A stretch of DNA of 32,226 nucleotides from Sphaerobacter sp. (GTDB lineage: Bacteria > Chloroflexota > Chloroflexia > Thermomicrobiales > Thermomicrobiaceae). The notes beneath the pieces are model-generated. The model was not told the DNA's origin. It saw nothing but the letters and a program-made list of their open reading frames with translations, and made no database searches. The stretch spans positions 1 through 32,226 of the forward strand of contig NZ_JADGHZ010000026.1 in the NCBI RefSeq assembly GCF_019683595.1. The letters are read 5' to 3'. Both the position numbers and the translations under genes were made by a program. Positions 7,701-13,872 of this stretch are shown piece after piece. Numbering within the stretch: position 1 is the stretch's first letter; every line of letters starts with the position of its first letter.

Positions 7701-8221
7701 CGGGCATGCGCAAGCTGACCACCAAGACGAACCGGGTGATGGCGATCTGCCAGCTCGAAGACCAGACCGGGGCGATCGAGATGGTCGTCTTCCCGGATCT
7801 CTACGAGCAGGCGGGCGAGCACCTCGTCGTGGATTCCATCGTTCGGGTGGCCGCGCGGGTGGACCAGCGCAACGACCGCATCCAGCTCGTAGCCGACCGC
7901 GTTGGGCCGGTGACGATCGACGAGCCGAAGTCCGTGGTGGTCCGTGACGTGCACGTCCGTCTCCCCGACACCGGCGATGTCGCGGCGGACGTCGAAACGA
8001 TGCACCGGGTGCGCGAGCTGTTCGACCAGTTCCCTGGCGACGACGGCGTGGTCCTGCACGTCCCCGCGCGCGGCCGAACCGTGCTGATGCGGGCATCCCT
8101 GTCCATCGACTGGTGCCCCGATGTCGAGCGGGCGCTGGAAGAGCTGCTTGGCCCCGGTTGCGCGACTGTCTCCGAGCGCACCATGCTGGTGCCCGCTGAG
8201 CCACGGCGACTCACCGCGTAG
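4718..8221 (+). CDS. dnaE: DNA polymerase III alpha subunit (DnaE1 type)
   Basis: This is the replicative polymerase catalytic subunit, 1167 aa, the normal DnaE1 length. Domain order is N-terminal PHP (about 1-290), polymerase core, tandem helix-hairpin-helix/beta-binding region, and a C-terminal OB-fold (about 990-1060, EAIVMITGMRKL onward). Polymerase aspartates are visible in PDIDMDF (D394 and D396), with the third at D551 in KMDFLGLANL; AGYAFNKAHA is also present. The PHP domain keeps a complete set of likely metal ligands (H10, H12, D19, H44, E69, H86, C136, D204, H206), unlike E. coli DnaE. The start is GTG, with GGGAAGGG upstream; the protein then begins with the expected HLHLHTEFSLLDG. 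It is monocistronic, ending at a hairpin terminator facing polX. Confidence 0.98.
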   Translation: MTARPFAHLHLHTEFSLLDGMGRIKDYMARAREFGMEHVAITDHGVMYGVIDWYKAARAHDLHPILGIEAYLAPGSIEDREKQSYHLLLLAENERGYRNLLRLASRASLEGFYYKPRVDLDMLNSLRDGIICTSACLGGPVANNFLQGRDEEAVRLAGILKEMFGPDHFYIEIQDHGIEGQRQTNPQLVELARKLDLPLVATNDVHYVDKSDAPLQELLVCIQTNTTLHDPKRLRMESDQLYFKSPEEMWQLFGEIPEALENTIRIAERCNVELEFGRLHLPDPGIPEGMTPHEYLCQLCWDGLRRRYPEITEEVRRRLEYELDVIQETGFSSYMLIVRDFAEFARQRQIPFGVRGSAAASIVLYTLGITDIDPLANRLVFERFLNRERREMPDIDMDFADDRRAEVIDYVANKYGHDRVAQIITFGTMGAKAAIRDTGRAMGWAYNDVDRIARLIPSTLNITLDKALQESPELRQLYESDPACRELIDNAKRLEGISRHAGTHAAGVVISADPLVEHLPLQRPARAEEGALPTTQFPMETVAQIGLLKMDFLGLANLTILGEAVKLIRQTTGVEIDPKQLPDGDEKTYAMLAQGETFGVFQLESAGMRRYIRELRPSSIAELAAMVALYRPGPMQHIPTYCRAKHGLEPIRYPHPDLAEILDETYGVIVYQDQVLLIARKFAGYTLGEADIMRKAMGKKIPEVMAAERERFLRGAQEKGYSIEDAQNVFNLIEPFAGYAFNKAHAVCYATISYQTSYLKANYPAEYMTAVLRGAPSHPSGATQRVAAAVAECQKLGIPVLPPDINKSGVDFEIEILEDGTKAIRFGLSIVKNVGEAAVESIVAVRKSLPGERFESFEQFCDTVDWTVVNRRVAESLIKCGALDCLGDRATLLAVLEQAISAAQARQRAAKKGQIDLFSMAPAAAPALSLAMPDDVPEIPRQTLLAWEKELLGLYLSSHPLNDLIPLIRDGGYVRLAEIDEETVGQQIEAIVMITGMRKLTTKTNRVMAICQLEDQTGAIEMVVFPDLYEQAGEHLVVDSIVRVAARVDQRNDRIQLVADRVGPVTIDEPKSVVVRDVHVRLPDTGDVAADVETMHRVRELFDQFPGDDGVVLHVPARGRTVLMRASLSIDWCPDVERALEELLGPGCATVSERTMLVPAEPRRLTA

Positions 8222-8287
8222 CGGGCGGTCTCCCGCGAAGGCCGTTCAGGTCCGGTGGCCGTGCTACCCCGTGACATCGTCGACCTT

Positions 8288-8320
8288 GGGCGGGGGTGAA
8301 CCCCGCCCTTCCTGTTCATT
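8288..8320 (+). terminator. intrinsic terminator after dnaE
   Basis: GGGCGGGG (8288-8295) and CCCCGCCC (8301-8308) form a perfect 8-bp stem with a 5-nt loop, followed by the T-rich TTCCTGTTCATT. It lies 66 nt after the dnaE stop, between convergent dnaE and polX, and may also help end the opposing transcript. Confidence 0.72.
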
Positions 8321-8387
8321 ACCGCGAAGGTGCCTGCGAAGGTGTTGACCTCATGCCGAGCTACAGGACGATCCGTCCTGGCGGATG

Positions 8388-10052
8388 CTACCGGTTGAGC
8401 CAGGCAAGCAGGTCCGGCAGCGGGCGGGTGTTCACGACCGACTCGGGACCGATCCAGGCGCGGCGGGCCACCGAGACACCGTAGCGAATGTGGTCGAGCG
8501 AGGGGATGTCATGGGCGTCCGAGTCGATGGAGATGAAGACGCCGGCTTCCTGCGCCATCCGGGCGTGCTCGTCGTTCATGTCGAGGCGCGCCGGATCGGC
8601 ATTGATCTCGATAGCGGTGCCGGTCACCCGCGCCACGCGGAAGACTTCCTCCCAGTCGTAGTCCGCACCCGGGCGGCGCTCGATGATGCGGCCGGTGGGG
8701 TGGGCCACGATGTCGACATGCGGGTTGCGTAGGACGCCGAGGATCCGCTTCATCAGCTCCTCGCGCGGCTGTCGCAGGCCGGAGTGGAGCGAGGCCACCA
8801 CCAGGTCGAATTCGGCCAGGATCTCATCGGGGAAGTCCAGGCTCCCATCGCGCCGGACCTCCACCTCAGAGGCGCGCAGCAACCGGACCTCGGGGACCAG
8901 CTCGTTGACCCGGTCGATCTCGCGCCACTGTTCGCGCAGCCGGTCGACGTCGAGTCCCCGAGCGACGCGCAAGCCGCCGGAGTGGTCGGCGATGCACAGA
9001 TACTCGTAGCCGCGCTCCCGCGCCGCCTCGGCCAACTGCTGGATCGTGGCCCGACCGTCGCTCCACTCCGAGTGGAGGTGCAGGTCGCCGCGGAGGTCCG
9101 CCACTTCGATGAGCCGCGGGAGTTTCCCTGCCCGCGCTGCGGCGATCTCCCCACGCGCTTCTCGCAGCTCCGGCGCGATCCAGGGCAGGCCGAGCGCGGC
9201 GTACACCTCGGCCTCCTCTGCGACGTGCGGCAACGTCCCCCCGGCGATGCGCACCAGTTCCGCCACGTGTGCGCTGCTTCCGGTCCAGCGGACCATCTCG
9301 GTGCCGAAGACGGCCGGCGCTGCCGCCACCACGCGCACGGAGCTGCCAATCTCGAGCGCCGCGACGACGAAGGCGTCGTTGACCTCCTCAATCTCGGTCA
9401 CCCGCGGGGCCGACTCCAACGCCGGGACGACCGCGGCCGGGCTCTCGACCGCGGCGACGAGGTCGATGTTGCCGACCGTCTCGCACTGGCGTCGCACACT
9501 CCCGGCGATCTCCACGGGGACGCCCAGCTCGGTCCGCAGATGTTCCACCAACCTCCGGGCGACCGGGTCGGCCGTCCCGATGGAGAGTCTGTTGGTGCGG
9601 CGGTGCAGGAACGCGATGCCCTCGAGGATGCGCGCCTCGGCACGCGGGCCGAAACCCTTCAGTTGCCGCACCTGCCCGGCGCGCGCGGCCGCTTCGAGTT
9701 GCACCAGCGTGGTGATGCCCAGCTCGCGGTAGAGCCGGCCGACCGTCTTCGGGCCGACACCGGGAATCCCAAGCAGGGTGAGGAGCGTGCCGGGGACTTC
9801 GTCCAGGAGCTCTTCGGTGGCGCTGTAGCGCCCGGTCTGGACGATCTCGGTGATGGCTGCCGCCAGGCCGGGGCCGATCCCCTCGATGGTGGTGAGCTCG
9901 TCCCGCGCGATGATGGCTTCGAGCGGCTCGGGCTCGTGCTCTACCGCGTCCGCCGCGCGGCGGTAGGCGTTGACGCGGAAGGCGTTCTCCCCCTTGATCT
10001 CAAGCAGGTCGGCGAACTGGCGGAGCTGCTCCGCGACCTCGCGATTGTCCAC
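8388..10052 (-). CDS. polX: PolX-family protein with degenerate polymerase site and intact PHP domain
   Basis: The 554-aa product has the bacterial PolX layout: an N-terminal 8-kDa-like helical domain with helix-hairpin-helix motifs (IEGIGPG, GIPGVGPKT, KGFGPRAEA), a polymerase-beta-like domain (about 155-310) and a C-terminal PHP domain (about 320-554). Family members do gap-filling repair synthesis, and the PHP domain acts as a 3'-5' exonuclease or AP endonuclease. Here the catalytic GDxD motif reads GNID (N195, D197), and the third aspartate of the VDLRV strand aligns with R240, so polymerase activity is doubtful; WTGSSAH (256-262) remains. PHP ligands appear complete: H325, H327, D332, H357, E396, H423, H451, D512 and H514. 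The start is GTG at 10050-10052, with GGATGAGG close upstream, 4 nt after the stand-alone PHP gene. Confidence 0.92.
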   Translation of the reverse strand: MDNREVAEQLRQFADLLEIKGENAFRVNAYRRAADAVEHEPEPLEAIIARDELTTIEGIGPGLAAAITEIVQTGRYSATEELLDEVPGTLLTLLGIPGVGPKTVGRLYRELGITTLVQLEAAARAGQVRQLKGFGPRAEARILEGIAFLHRRTNRLSIGTADPVARRLVEHLRTELGVPVEIAGSVRRQCETVGNIDLVAAVESPAAVVPALESAPRVTEIEEVNDAFVVAALEIGSSVRVVAAAPAVFGTEMVRWTGSSAHVAELVRIAGGTLPHVAEEAEVYAALGLPWIAPELREARGEIAAARAGKLPRLIEVADLRGDLHLHSEWSDGRATIQQLAEAARERGYEYLCIADHSGGLRVARGLDVDRLREQWREIDRVNELVPEVRLLRASEVEVRRDGSLDFPDEILAEFDLVVASLHSGLRQPREELMKRILGVLRNPHVDIVAHPTGRIIERRPGADYDWEEVFRVARVTGTAIEINADPARLDMNDEHARMAQEAGVFISIDSDAHDIPSLDHIRYGVSVARRAWIGPESVVNTRPLPDLLAWLNR

Positions 10053-10056
10053 GGCC

Positions 10057-10728
10057 TCATCCTCCCCGGCGGGCGAGGACCCGCTGCAGCAATTCCTCCG
10101 GCCAGGTTTGGAGCACGTCGGTCATCAGTCTCGGCTCGATCCCGGCGCCGAGCGCGACCGAGCGCTGGAAATCGCCGGTCAGCAGGTCGGAGGGGGAGTG
10201 TGTATCGCTGTTGACGATCATCTTGGCGCCGTAGCGCTGGGCGAGCCGCGCCACGTGGCCGTTGGTGAGGGAGTGGCCGCGCCGGGACGTAATCTCCAGG
10301 AACACGTCGCGGGCGGCGGCCTCACGCACGTCCTCCTCGGTGATGTGGCCCGGGTGGCCGATCACGTCCACCAGCCCGCACATGATGGCGGCGTGGTTGG
10401 AGCCCTCCGGCACCGGCTCGACCGGGGTCTCACCATGCAGCACGACGATCTCGGCACCGGCATCGAGGGCAAATCGCGCGGCCTCCGGGATCGCCTCCGC
10501 CGGGACGTGGGTGAGCTCGACCCCGACGACCACGGTGATCGGCCAGTAGCGCTCGATGATCTCCCGGTCCGCCTTCAGCGCCTTGATCAGCTCCGGTACG
10601 CCGCCGACGCCGACGTGGTCCGTCAGCCCCAGAACCCGGTAGCCGCGCTGAGCGGCCCGCCGCGCCTGCTCCATCGGGGACAGCTCCCCGTCGCTCCAGA
10701 AGGTGTGTGTGTGGAAATCGAAGACCAC
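10057..10728 (-). CDS. stand-alone PHP-domain phosphoesterase
   Basis: The 223-aa product is a single PHP domain of the type often labelled histidinol-phosphate-phosphatase-like. Metal-binding motifs are visible in order: FHTHTFWSDGELS (H, H, D), GLTDHVG, VGVELTH, VVLHGE, VIGHPGH, FLEITSRRG and NSDTHSPSD. No his biosynthesis genes are nearby, so a histidine role is not supported. Its position 4 nt upstream of polX suggests a nucleic-acid or nucleotide phosphoesterase used with PolX, which is inference. The start is GTG at 10726-10728: AGGAG lies 8 nt upstream and the PHP fold begins at once with VFDFHTH. The open frame extends further upstream, but that part has no PHP similarity. Confidence 0.85.
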   Translation of the reverse strand: MVFDFHTHTFWSDGELSPMEQARRAAQRGYRVLGLTDHVGVGGVPELIKALKADREIIERYWPITVVVGVELTHVPAEAIPEAARFALDAGAEIVVLHGETPVEPVPEGSNHAAIMCGLVDVIGHPGHITEEDVREAAARDVFLEITSRRGHSLTNGHVARLAQRYGAKMIVNSDTHSPSDLLTGDFQRSVALGAGIEPRLMTDVLQTWPEELLQRVLARRGG

Positions 10729-10773
10729 GCTCTGCTCCTCGTCTCGCCCCAGCGTGCCACAAGCCCACTGGGG

Positions 10774-10802
10774 ATGATACGCGATGCGGGTGAGGCTGTG
10801 GG
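10774..10802 (-). promoter_or_regulatory. possible promoter for PHP-polX
   Basis: On the minus strand a TATCAT -10 (10774-10779) lies 17 bp from CCCACA (10797-10802), a poor -35. It would start transcription about 40 nt before the PHP gene. The -10 matches five of six positions; the rest is weak. Confidence 0.35.
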
Positions 10803-11211
10803 TGGCACAAGCTGGACGGGGTGTTGCCGCGGCACCGGGGCGAGATTGGCACTGCCATCGGCGGTCACGCGCAAACAAGGCGTCTCAGCGGACGGCCTGA
10901 GCCTGAGGCGGGTGGTCGGAGGGATCACGCGCCGTGGTGGGTGCCCGGCGGCTTTGACCCCCGGGCTCGTGCCGGGCGATGGACACCCCATCACCTGGGT
11001 GTGAGCCCTGATCCGCTCCAGCCGCCTGCCGATGGCTGTTCGTTGTCAGCCCCGGGATTGAACCCCCGCGAACGCGCCACTCCCGGCAATCCGCACGTCC
11101 GAGCATCGGATCAAGGTCTCGGCGACCCGGTCCACCCCGTAGTTAGCGCGGCATTCATTCGGAGTTCGCGCGTGGTCGGGGCACGATGCGGTCGTGGATA
11201 GAGCCGGCGCC
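10803..11211. other. gene-free stretch with inverted repeats
   Basis: About 400 nt hold no reading frame with an RBS or recognisable protein. I see a 10-bp palindrome (10825-10834), a GCCCGGC/GCCGGGC pair (10943-10949 with 10971-10977), an ACACCC/GGGTGT hairpin (10983-10988 with 10997-11002) and a small CACGA/TCGTG hairpin (11182-11186 with 11192-11196), the last near the end of the Mur-ligase-like gene. It could be a terminator region, an unrecognised RNA gene or a dispersed repeat. Confidence 0.4.
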
Positions 11212-12414
11212 TCACTTGTCGAGGCTGGTGACGGCGTCGACGGCGTTCTGGACGTCGTCGGTGATGAGCAGACAGAGATCGCCCTCGCTGAGCATGCGGA
11301 AGGCGTGGGCGAAGGCCTGTTGCTCGGTCGGCATGGCGAGTACCAGCGGCGGGATCTCGTTCTGGGCGATGCCGGTCTTGAGGAGCTCGACGATCGGGCG
11401 CTCCGTCTCCTGGTGCAGGATGACCACACCGCCGAGACGGCCGAGCAGGCGACCGGCGTCGACGATCTGATCCTCGGGGAGGTGGGAGAAGAACCCAGCG
11501 ACGATGATCGTCCGGCGGTGGGGCTGGTGACGGATGCCGCGGATGAGGGACTTGAGCGTCCAGACCTGACGGGCGGTGTCGAGGACGATCGTGGCGCCGC
11601 GCTTATGGAAGATGTTGCAGCTCCCGGGCAGGCGAACCGGATCGGGGCTGAAGGCGCGCACCGCCTCTCGGATCGCCGCGTCCGGCACGTCGAGCGCGAC
11701 CGCGAGGGCCACGCTGCAGAGGAGGTTCTGCACCTGGAAAATCAGGGCGCCGTCGAGCGTGAAGCGTGCCTCATCGACGCGCACAACGGCTCGCTGGTCG
11801 AGCGCATCCCCGACGACGACGCTGCCGTCGGCGACCCAGACACCGCAGCCACCCTGCTCCAGGTGGCGGCGCAGTGCCGGGTTGTCGGGGTGAAGGGCGA
11901 AGAGCACGGTGGTCGCCTTCGTCTGGCTGGCGGCTTCCAGGACTGCCATGTCATCGGCGTTCAGCACGAGCAGGCCGTCGGGTCTGACGGCGCGCGCGAC
12001 GATCGCCTGCGCCAGCGCGCCACTGCTGAACTCGGGGCTGAGCAGGCAGTCCTCGTTGTTGCCGCAGAGCGTGGTGATGCCGGCAAGGGGGTAGATGCCC
12101 TCGGGGAGCCCGACGCTCGTCACGAGGGGCGTCTCCAGCTCCTGGAGCGCCACGTCGAGTTCTCCACTGCCGACGGCGGCCAGGACGCGGGACCAGGGGC
12201 CGAGCTCGCCCGGCTGCCGGACGCCACGGACGTAGACGCCGGTGCTGCTCCACAGGCCGGTCGAGCGGCCGGCGGTGGTGAGCATCGCATCGAGGAGCCA
12301 GACGGTGGTCGACTTGCCTCGGGTCCCGGCTACCCCGACCAGCGGGAGCGCTCGGGTGCGCCGCTCGCCTAGGCCAGAAGCTCCGCTTGCTTGCCGCCGC
12401 TCCACGTCAGTCAT
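11212..12414 (-). CDS. Mur-ligase-family protein resembling the C-terminal half of cyanophycin synthetase
   Basis: The 400-aa product has an ATP-binding loop GVAGTRGKSTT (residues 27-37), a GVYVRG and GPWSRVLA stretch as in cyanophycin synthetase, a central-domain LNADDMAVLEAA motif, and a C-terminal domain with PGSCNIFHKRGATIVLD and a final ITDDVQNAVDAV. Mur ligases join an amino acid to a carboxylate using ATP. This one lacks the ATP-grasp half of cyanophycin synthetase. The magnesium/histidine motif (ADHLG in relatives) reads NNEDC, and DYAHNP reads DTARQV, so activity or substrate must differ. GTRGKS resembles poly-gamma-glutamate synthase PgsB, but no pgsC or pgsA is present. The ATG at 12412-12414 overlaps the rdgB stop (ATGA), which decides the start. 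It is the last gene of glmS-tatD-rdgB. Substrate unknown. Confidence 0.75.
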   Translation of the reverse strand: MTDVERRQASGASGLGERRTRALPLVGVAGTRGKSTTVWLLDAMLTTAGRSTGLWSSTGVYVRGVRQPGELGPWSRVLAAVGSGELDVALQELETPLVTSVGLPEGIYPLAGITTLCGNNEDCLLSPEFSSGALAQAIVARAVRPDGLLVLNADDMAVLEAASQTKATTVLFALHPDNPALRRHLEQGGCGVWVADGSVVVGDALDQRAVVRVDEARFTLDGALIFQVQNLLCSVALAVALDVPDAAIREAVRAFSPDPVRLPGSCNIFHKRGATIVLDTARQVWTLKSLIRGIRHQPHRRTIIVAGFFSHLPEDQIVDAGRLLGRLGGVVILHQETERPIVELLKTGIAQNEIPPLVLAMPTEQQAFAHAFRMLSEGDLCLLITDDVQNAVDAVTSLDK

Positions 12415-13079
12415 GACTGCTCCGTTTTCTGTTCGTGCTCCGATGCCTCGTGGCGTGCGGCCTCCAGGATGGGGAGGAGCCACGCCGCCGCCGCACGGAA
12501 GGCCCGTCCACGGTGGCTGATGCGGTTCTTCTCGTCGATGGCCAGCTCGGCCATGGTCCGGTCGAATCCGGCCGGCTGGAAGAGTGGGTCGTAGCCGAAT
12601 CCGCCGCTGCCTCGTGGCTTGTCCAGGATGACACCCTCGACCGATCCCTCGGCCACGTGCTCGCGTCCGTCGGGCGTGACGATAGCGACAGCCGAACGGA
12701 ACCGCGCCGAACGCTGCGCGCTCGGGACGGCACGCAGGCGCTCCAGCAGCAGCGCGTTGTTCGCGGCGTCGTCGGTTGGCTCGCCCGCGTAGCGGGCTGA
12801 GCGCACGCCCGGCTCGCCGCCAAGGGCGTCCACTTCCAGGCCCGAGTCGTCGGCGAGCGCGATGTATCCCGTCTGCTGGGCTGCGGCGCGCGCTTTGAGC
12901 AGGGCATTCTCGGCGAATGTCGTGCCGGTCTCCTCCGGAAGCGTGACGCGTGCATCGGACGCGGTCACGATGCGAACCCACGCGGGCAGGAGCCGTCGCA
13001 GCTCGTCAACCTTACCCGGGTTGTTGGATGCCAGCACGACGGTGACCTCCTGCCGACCCGCGCCGCCCGTGGCGCTCAT
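12411..13079 (-). CDS. rdgB: XTP/dITP diphosphatase (RdgB/HAM1)
   Basis: This enzyme hydrolyses dITP, XTP and related deaminated purine triphosphates to monophosphates, keeping inosine and xanthosine out of DNA and RNA. The 222-aa product shows the family pattern: LASNNPGKVDELRRLL at the start, ETGTTFAENALLKA, ADDSGLEVDALGG, GVRSARYAG, GGFGYDPLF and SHRGRAF. A charged tail of about 20 residues follows the last conserved motif. The ATG at 13077-13079 overlaps the tatD stop by 4 nt, and its own stop overlaps the next gene by 4 nt, so translation of the three genes is probably coupled. The family role fits a chromosome with a large purine gene cluster, although those genes are on the other strand. 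Confidence 0.95.
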   Translation of the reverse strand: MSATGGAGRQEVTVVLASNNPGKVDELRRLLPAWVRIVTASDARVTLPEETGTTFAENALLKARAAAQQTGYIALADDSGLEVDALGGEPGVRSARYAGEPTDDAANNALLLERLRAVPSAQRSARFRSAVAIVTPDGREHVAEGSVEGVILDKPRGSGGFGYDPLFQPAGFDRTMAELAIDEKNRISHRGRAFRAAAAWLLPILEAARHEASEHEQKTEQS

Positions 13080-13861
13080 GCCGCCCTCCCGTCGATGTCG
13101 AGGTTGAAGAGCCGTGCGGCGTTGGCCGTGGTCGCTTCCGCGACTTCCTCCACCGAGGTGCCGCGAAGTTCCGCGACCCGCTCCACGATGAAGCGCAGGT
13201 AGGACGGCTCATTCCTCTGTCCACGGTACGGGGAGGGGGTCATGTATGGAGCGTCGGTTTCGAGGACGAGGCGCTCCAGCGGTGCGGATCGAACGACCTC
13301 ATGGAGGTCGGTTGCCTTGCGGAACGTTACGGCGCCGCCGATGCCGAGGTACATGCCCATCGCGAGACAGCGTTCCGCGTAGGCGAGGTCGCCGGTGAAG
13401 CAGTGCATCACCCCGCGATGCGGGGGACCGGCCTCCTCCAAAGCGTCCAGGGTGTCCTCAGCGGCGTCCCGCTGGTGGACGATGAAGGGGAGTTCCATCT
13501 CCCGAGCCAGGGCGATCTGCCGCAGGAAGGCACGGCGCTGGACCTCGGCGGGGGCGGTCATCCAGTGGTAGTCCAGTCCGATCTCTCCGATGGCACAGAC
13601 CGACGGCGACTGCGCCGCCTGCCGGATGCCCGCCTCAACCTCTTCGTTGTAGCGGGCCGCCTCGGTCGGGTGGAGCCCGACCGCGACGGCCATCTCCGGC
13701 TCTGCCTGTGCCAGCCGGAGCGCCGGTCCCCAGCGCTCCGGCTCGAAGCCCACCACGACGAAGCGCTCGACTCCGGACGCCCGTGCTCGAGCCAGAACCT
13801 GCTCGCGGTCCTCGTCGAACGCGTCCAGATCGAGGTGGCAGTGTGTGTCTACCAGTCGCAT
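13076..13861 (-). CDS. tatD: TatD-family metal-dependent hydrolase (DNase)
   Basis: The 261-aa protein is a TIM-barrel amidohydrolase-type nuclease with TatD motifs in order: VDTHCHLDLDAF (metal histidines), GLHPTEA, GEIGLDYHW (metal glutamate), FIVHQRDA (histidine), MHCFTGD (histidine) and LETDAPYMTP (aspartate), ending with the family-typical TTANAARLFNL. TatD proteins are 3'-5' DNases linked to DNA repair and degradation, although the cellular substrate is often unknown. ATG at 13859-13861 was chosen. GTG two codons upstream (13865-13867) is also possible; neither has a strong RBS, and the gene follows glmS by only about 11 nt, so it may rely on coupling. It overlaps rdgB by 4 nt. Confidence 0.94.
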   Translation of the reverse strand: MRLVDTHCHLDLDAFDEDREQVLARARASGVERFVVVGFEPERWGPALRLAQAEPEMAVAVGLHPTEAARYNEEVEAGIRQAAQSPSVCAIGEIGLDYHWMTAPAEVQRRAFLRQIALAREMELPFIVHQRDAAEDTLDALEEAGPPHRGVMHCFTGDLAYAERCLAMGMYLGIGGAVTFRKATDLHEVVRSAPLERLVLETDAPYMTPSPYRGQRNEPSYLRFIVERVAELRGTSVEEVAEATTANAARLFNLDIDGRAA

Positions 13862-13872
13862 CGTCACTCAGG

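Noticed and set aside
11049-11070. T-arm-like GGTTCAATCCC on the minus strand
   Set aside because: The arm does not pair properly (the 5-bp stem fails) and no other tRNA arms lie upstream.
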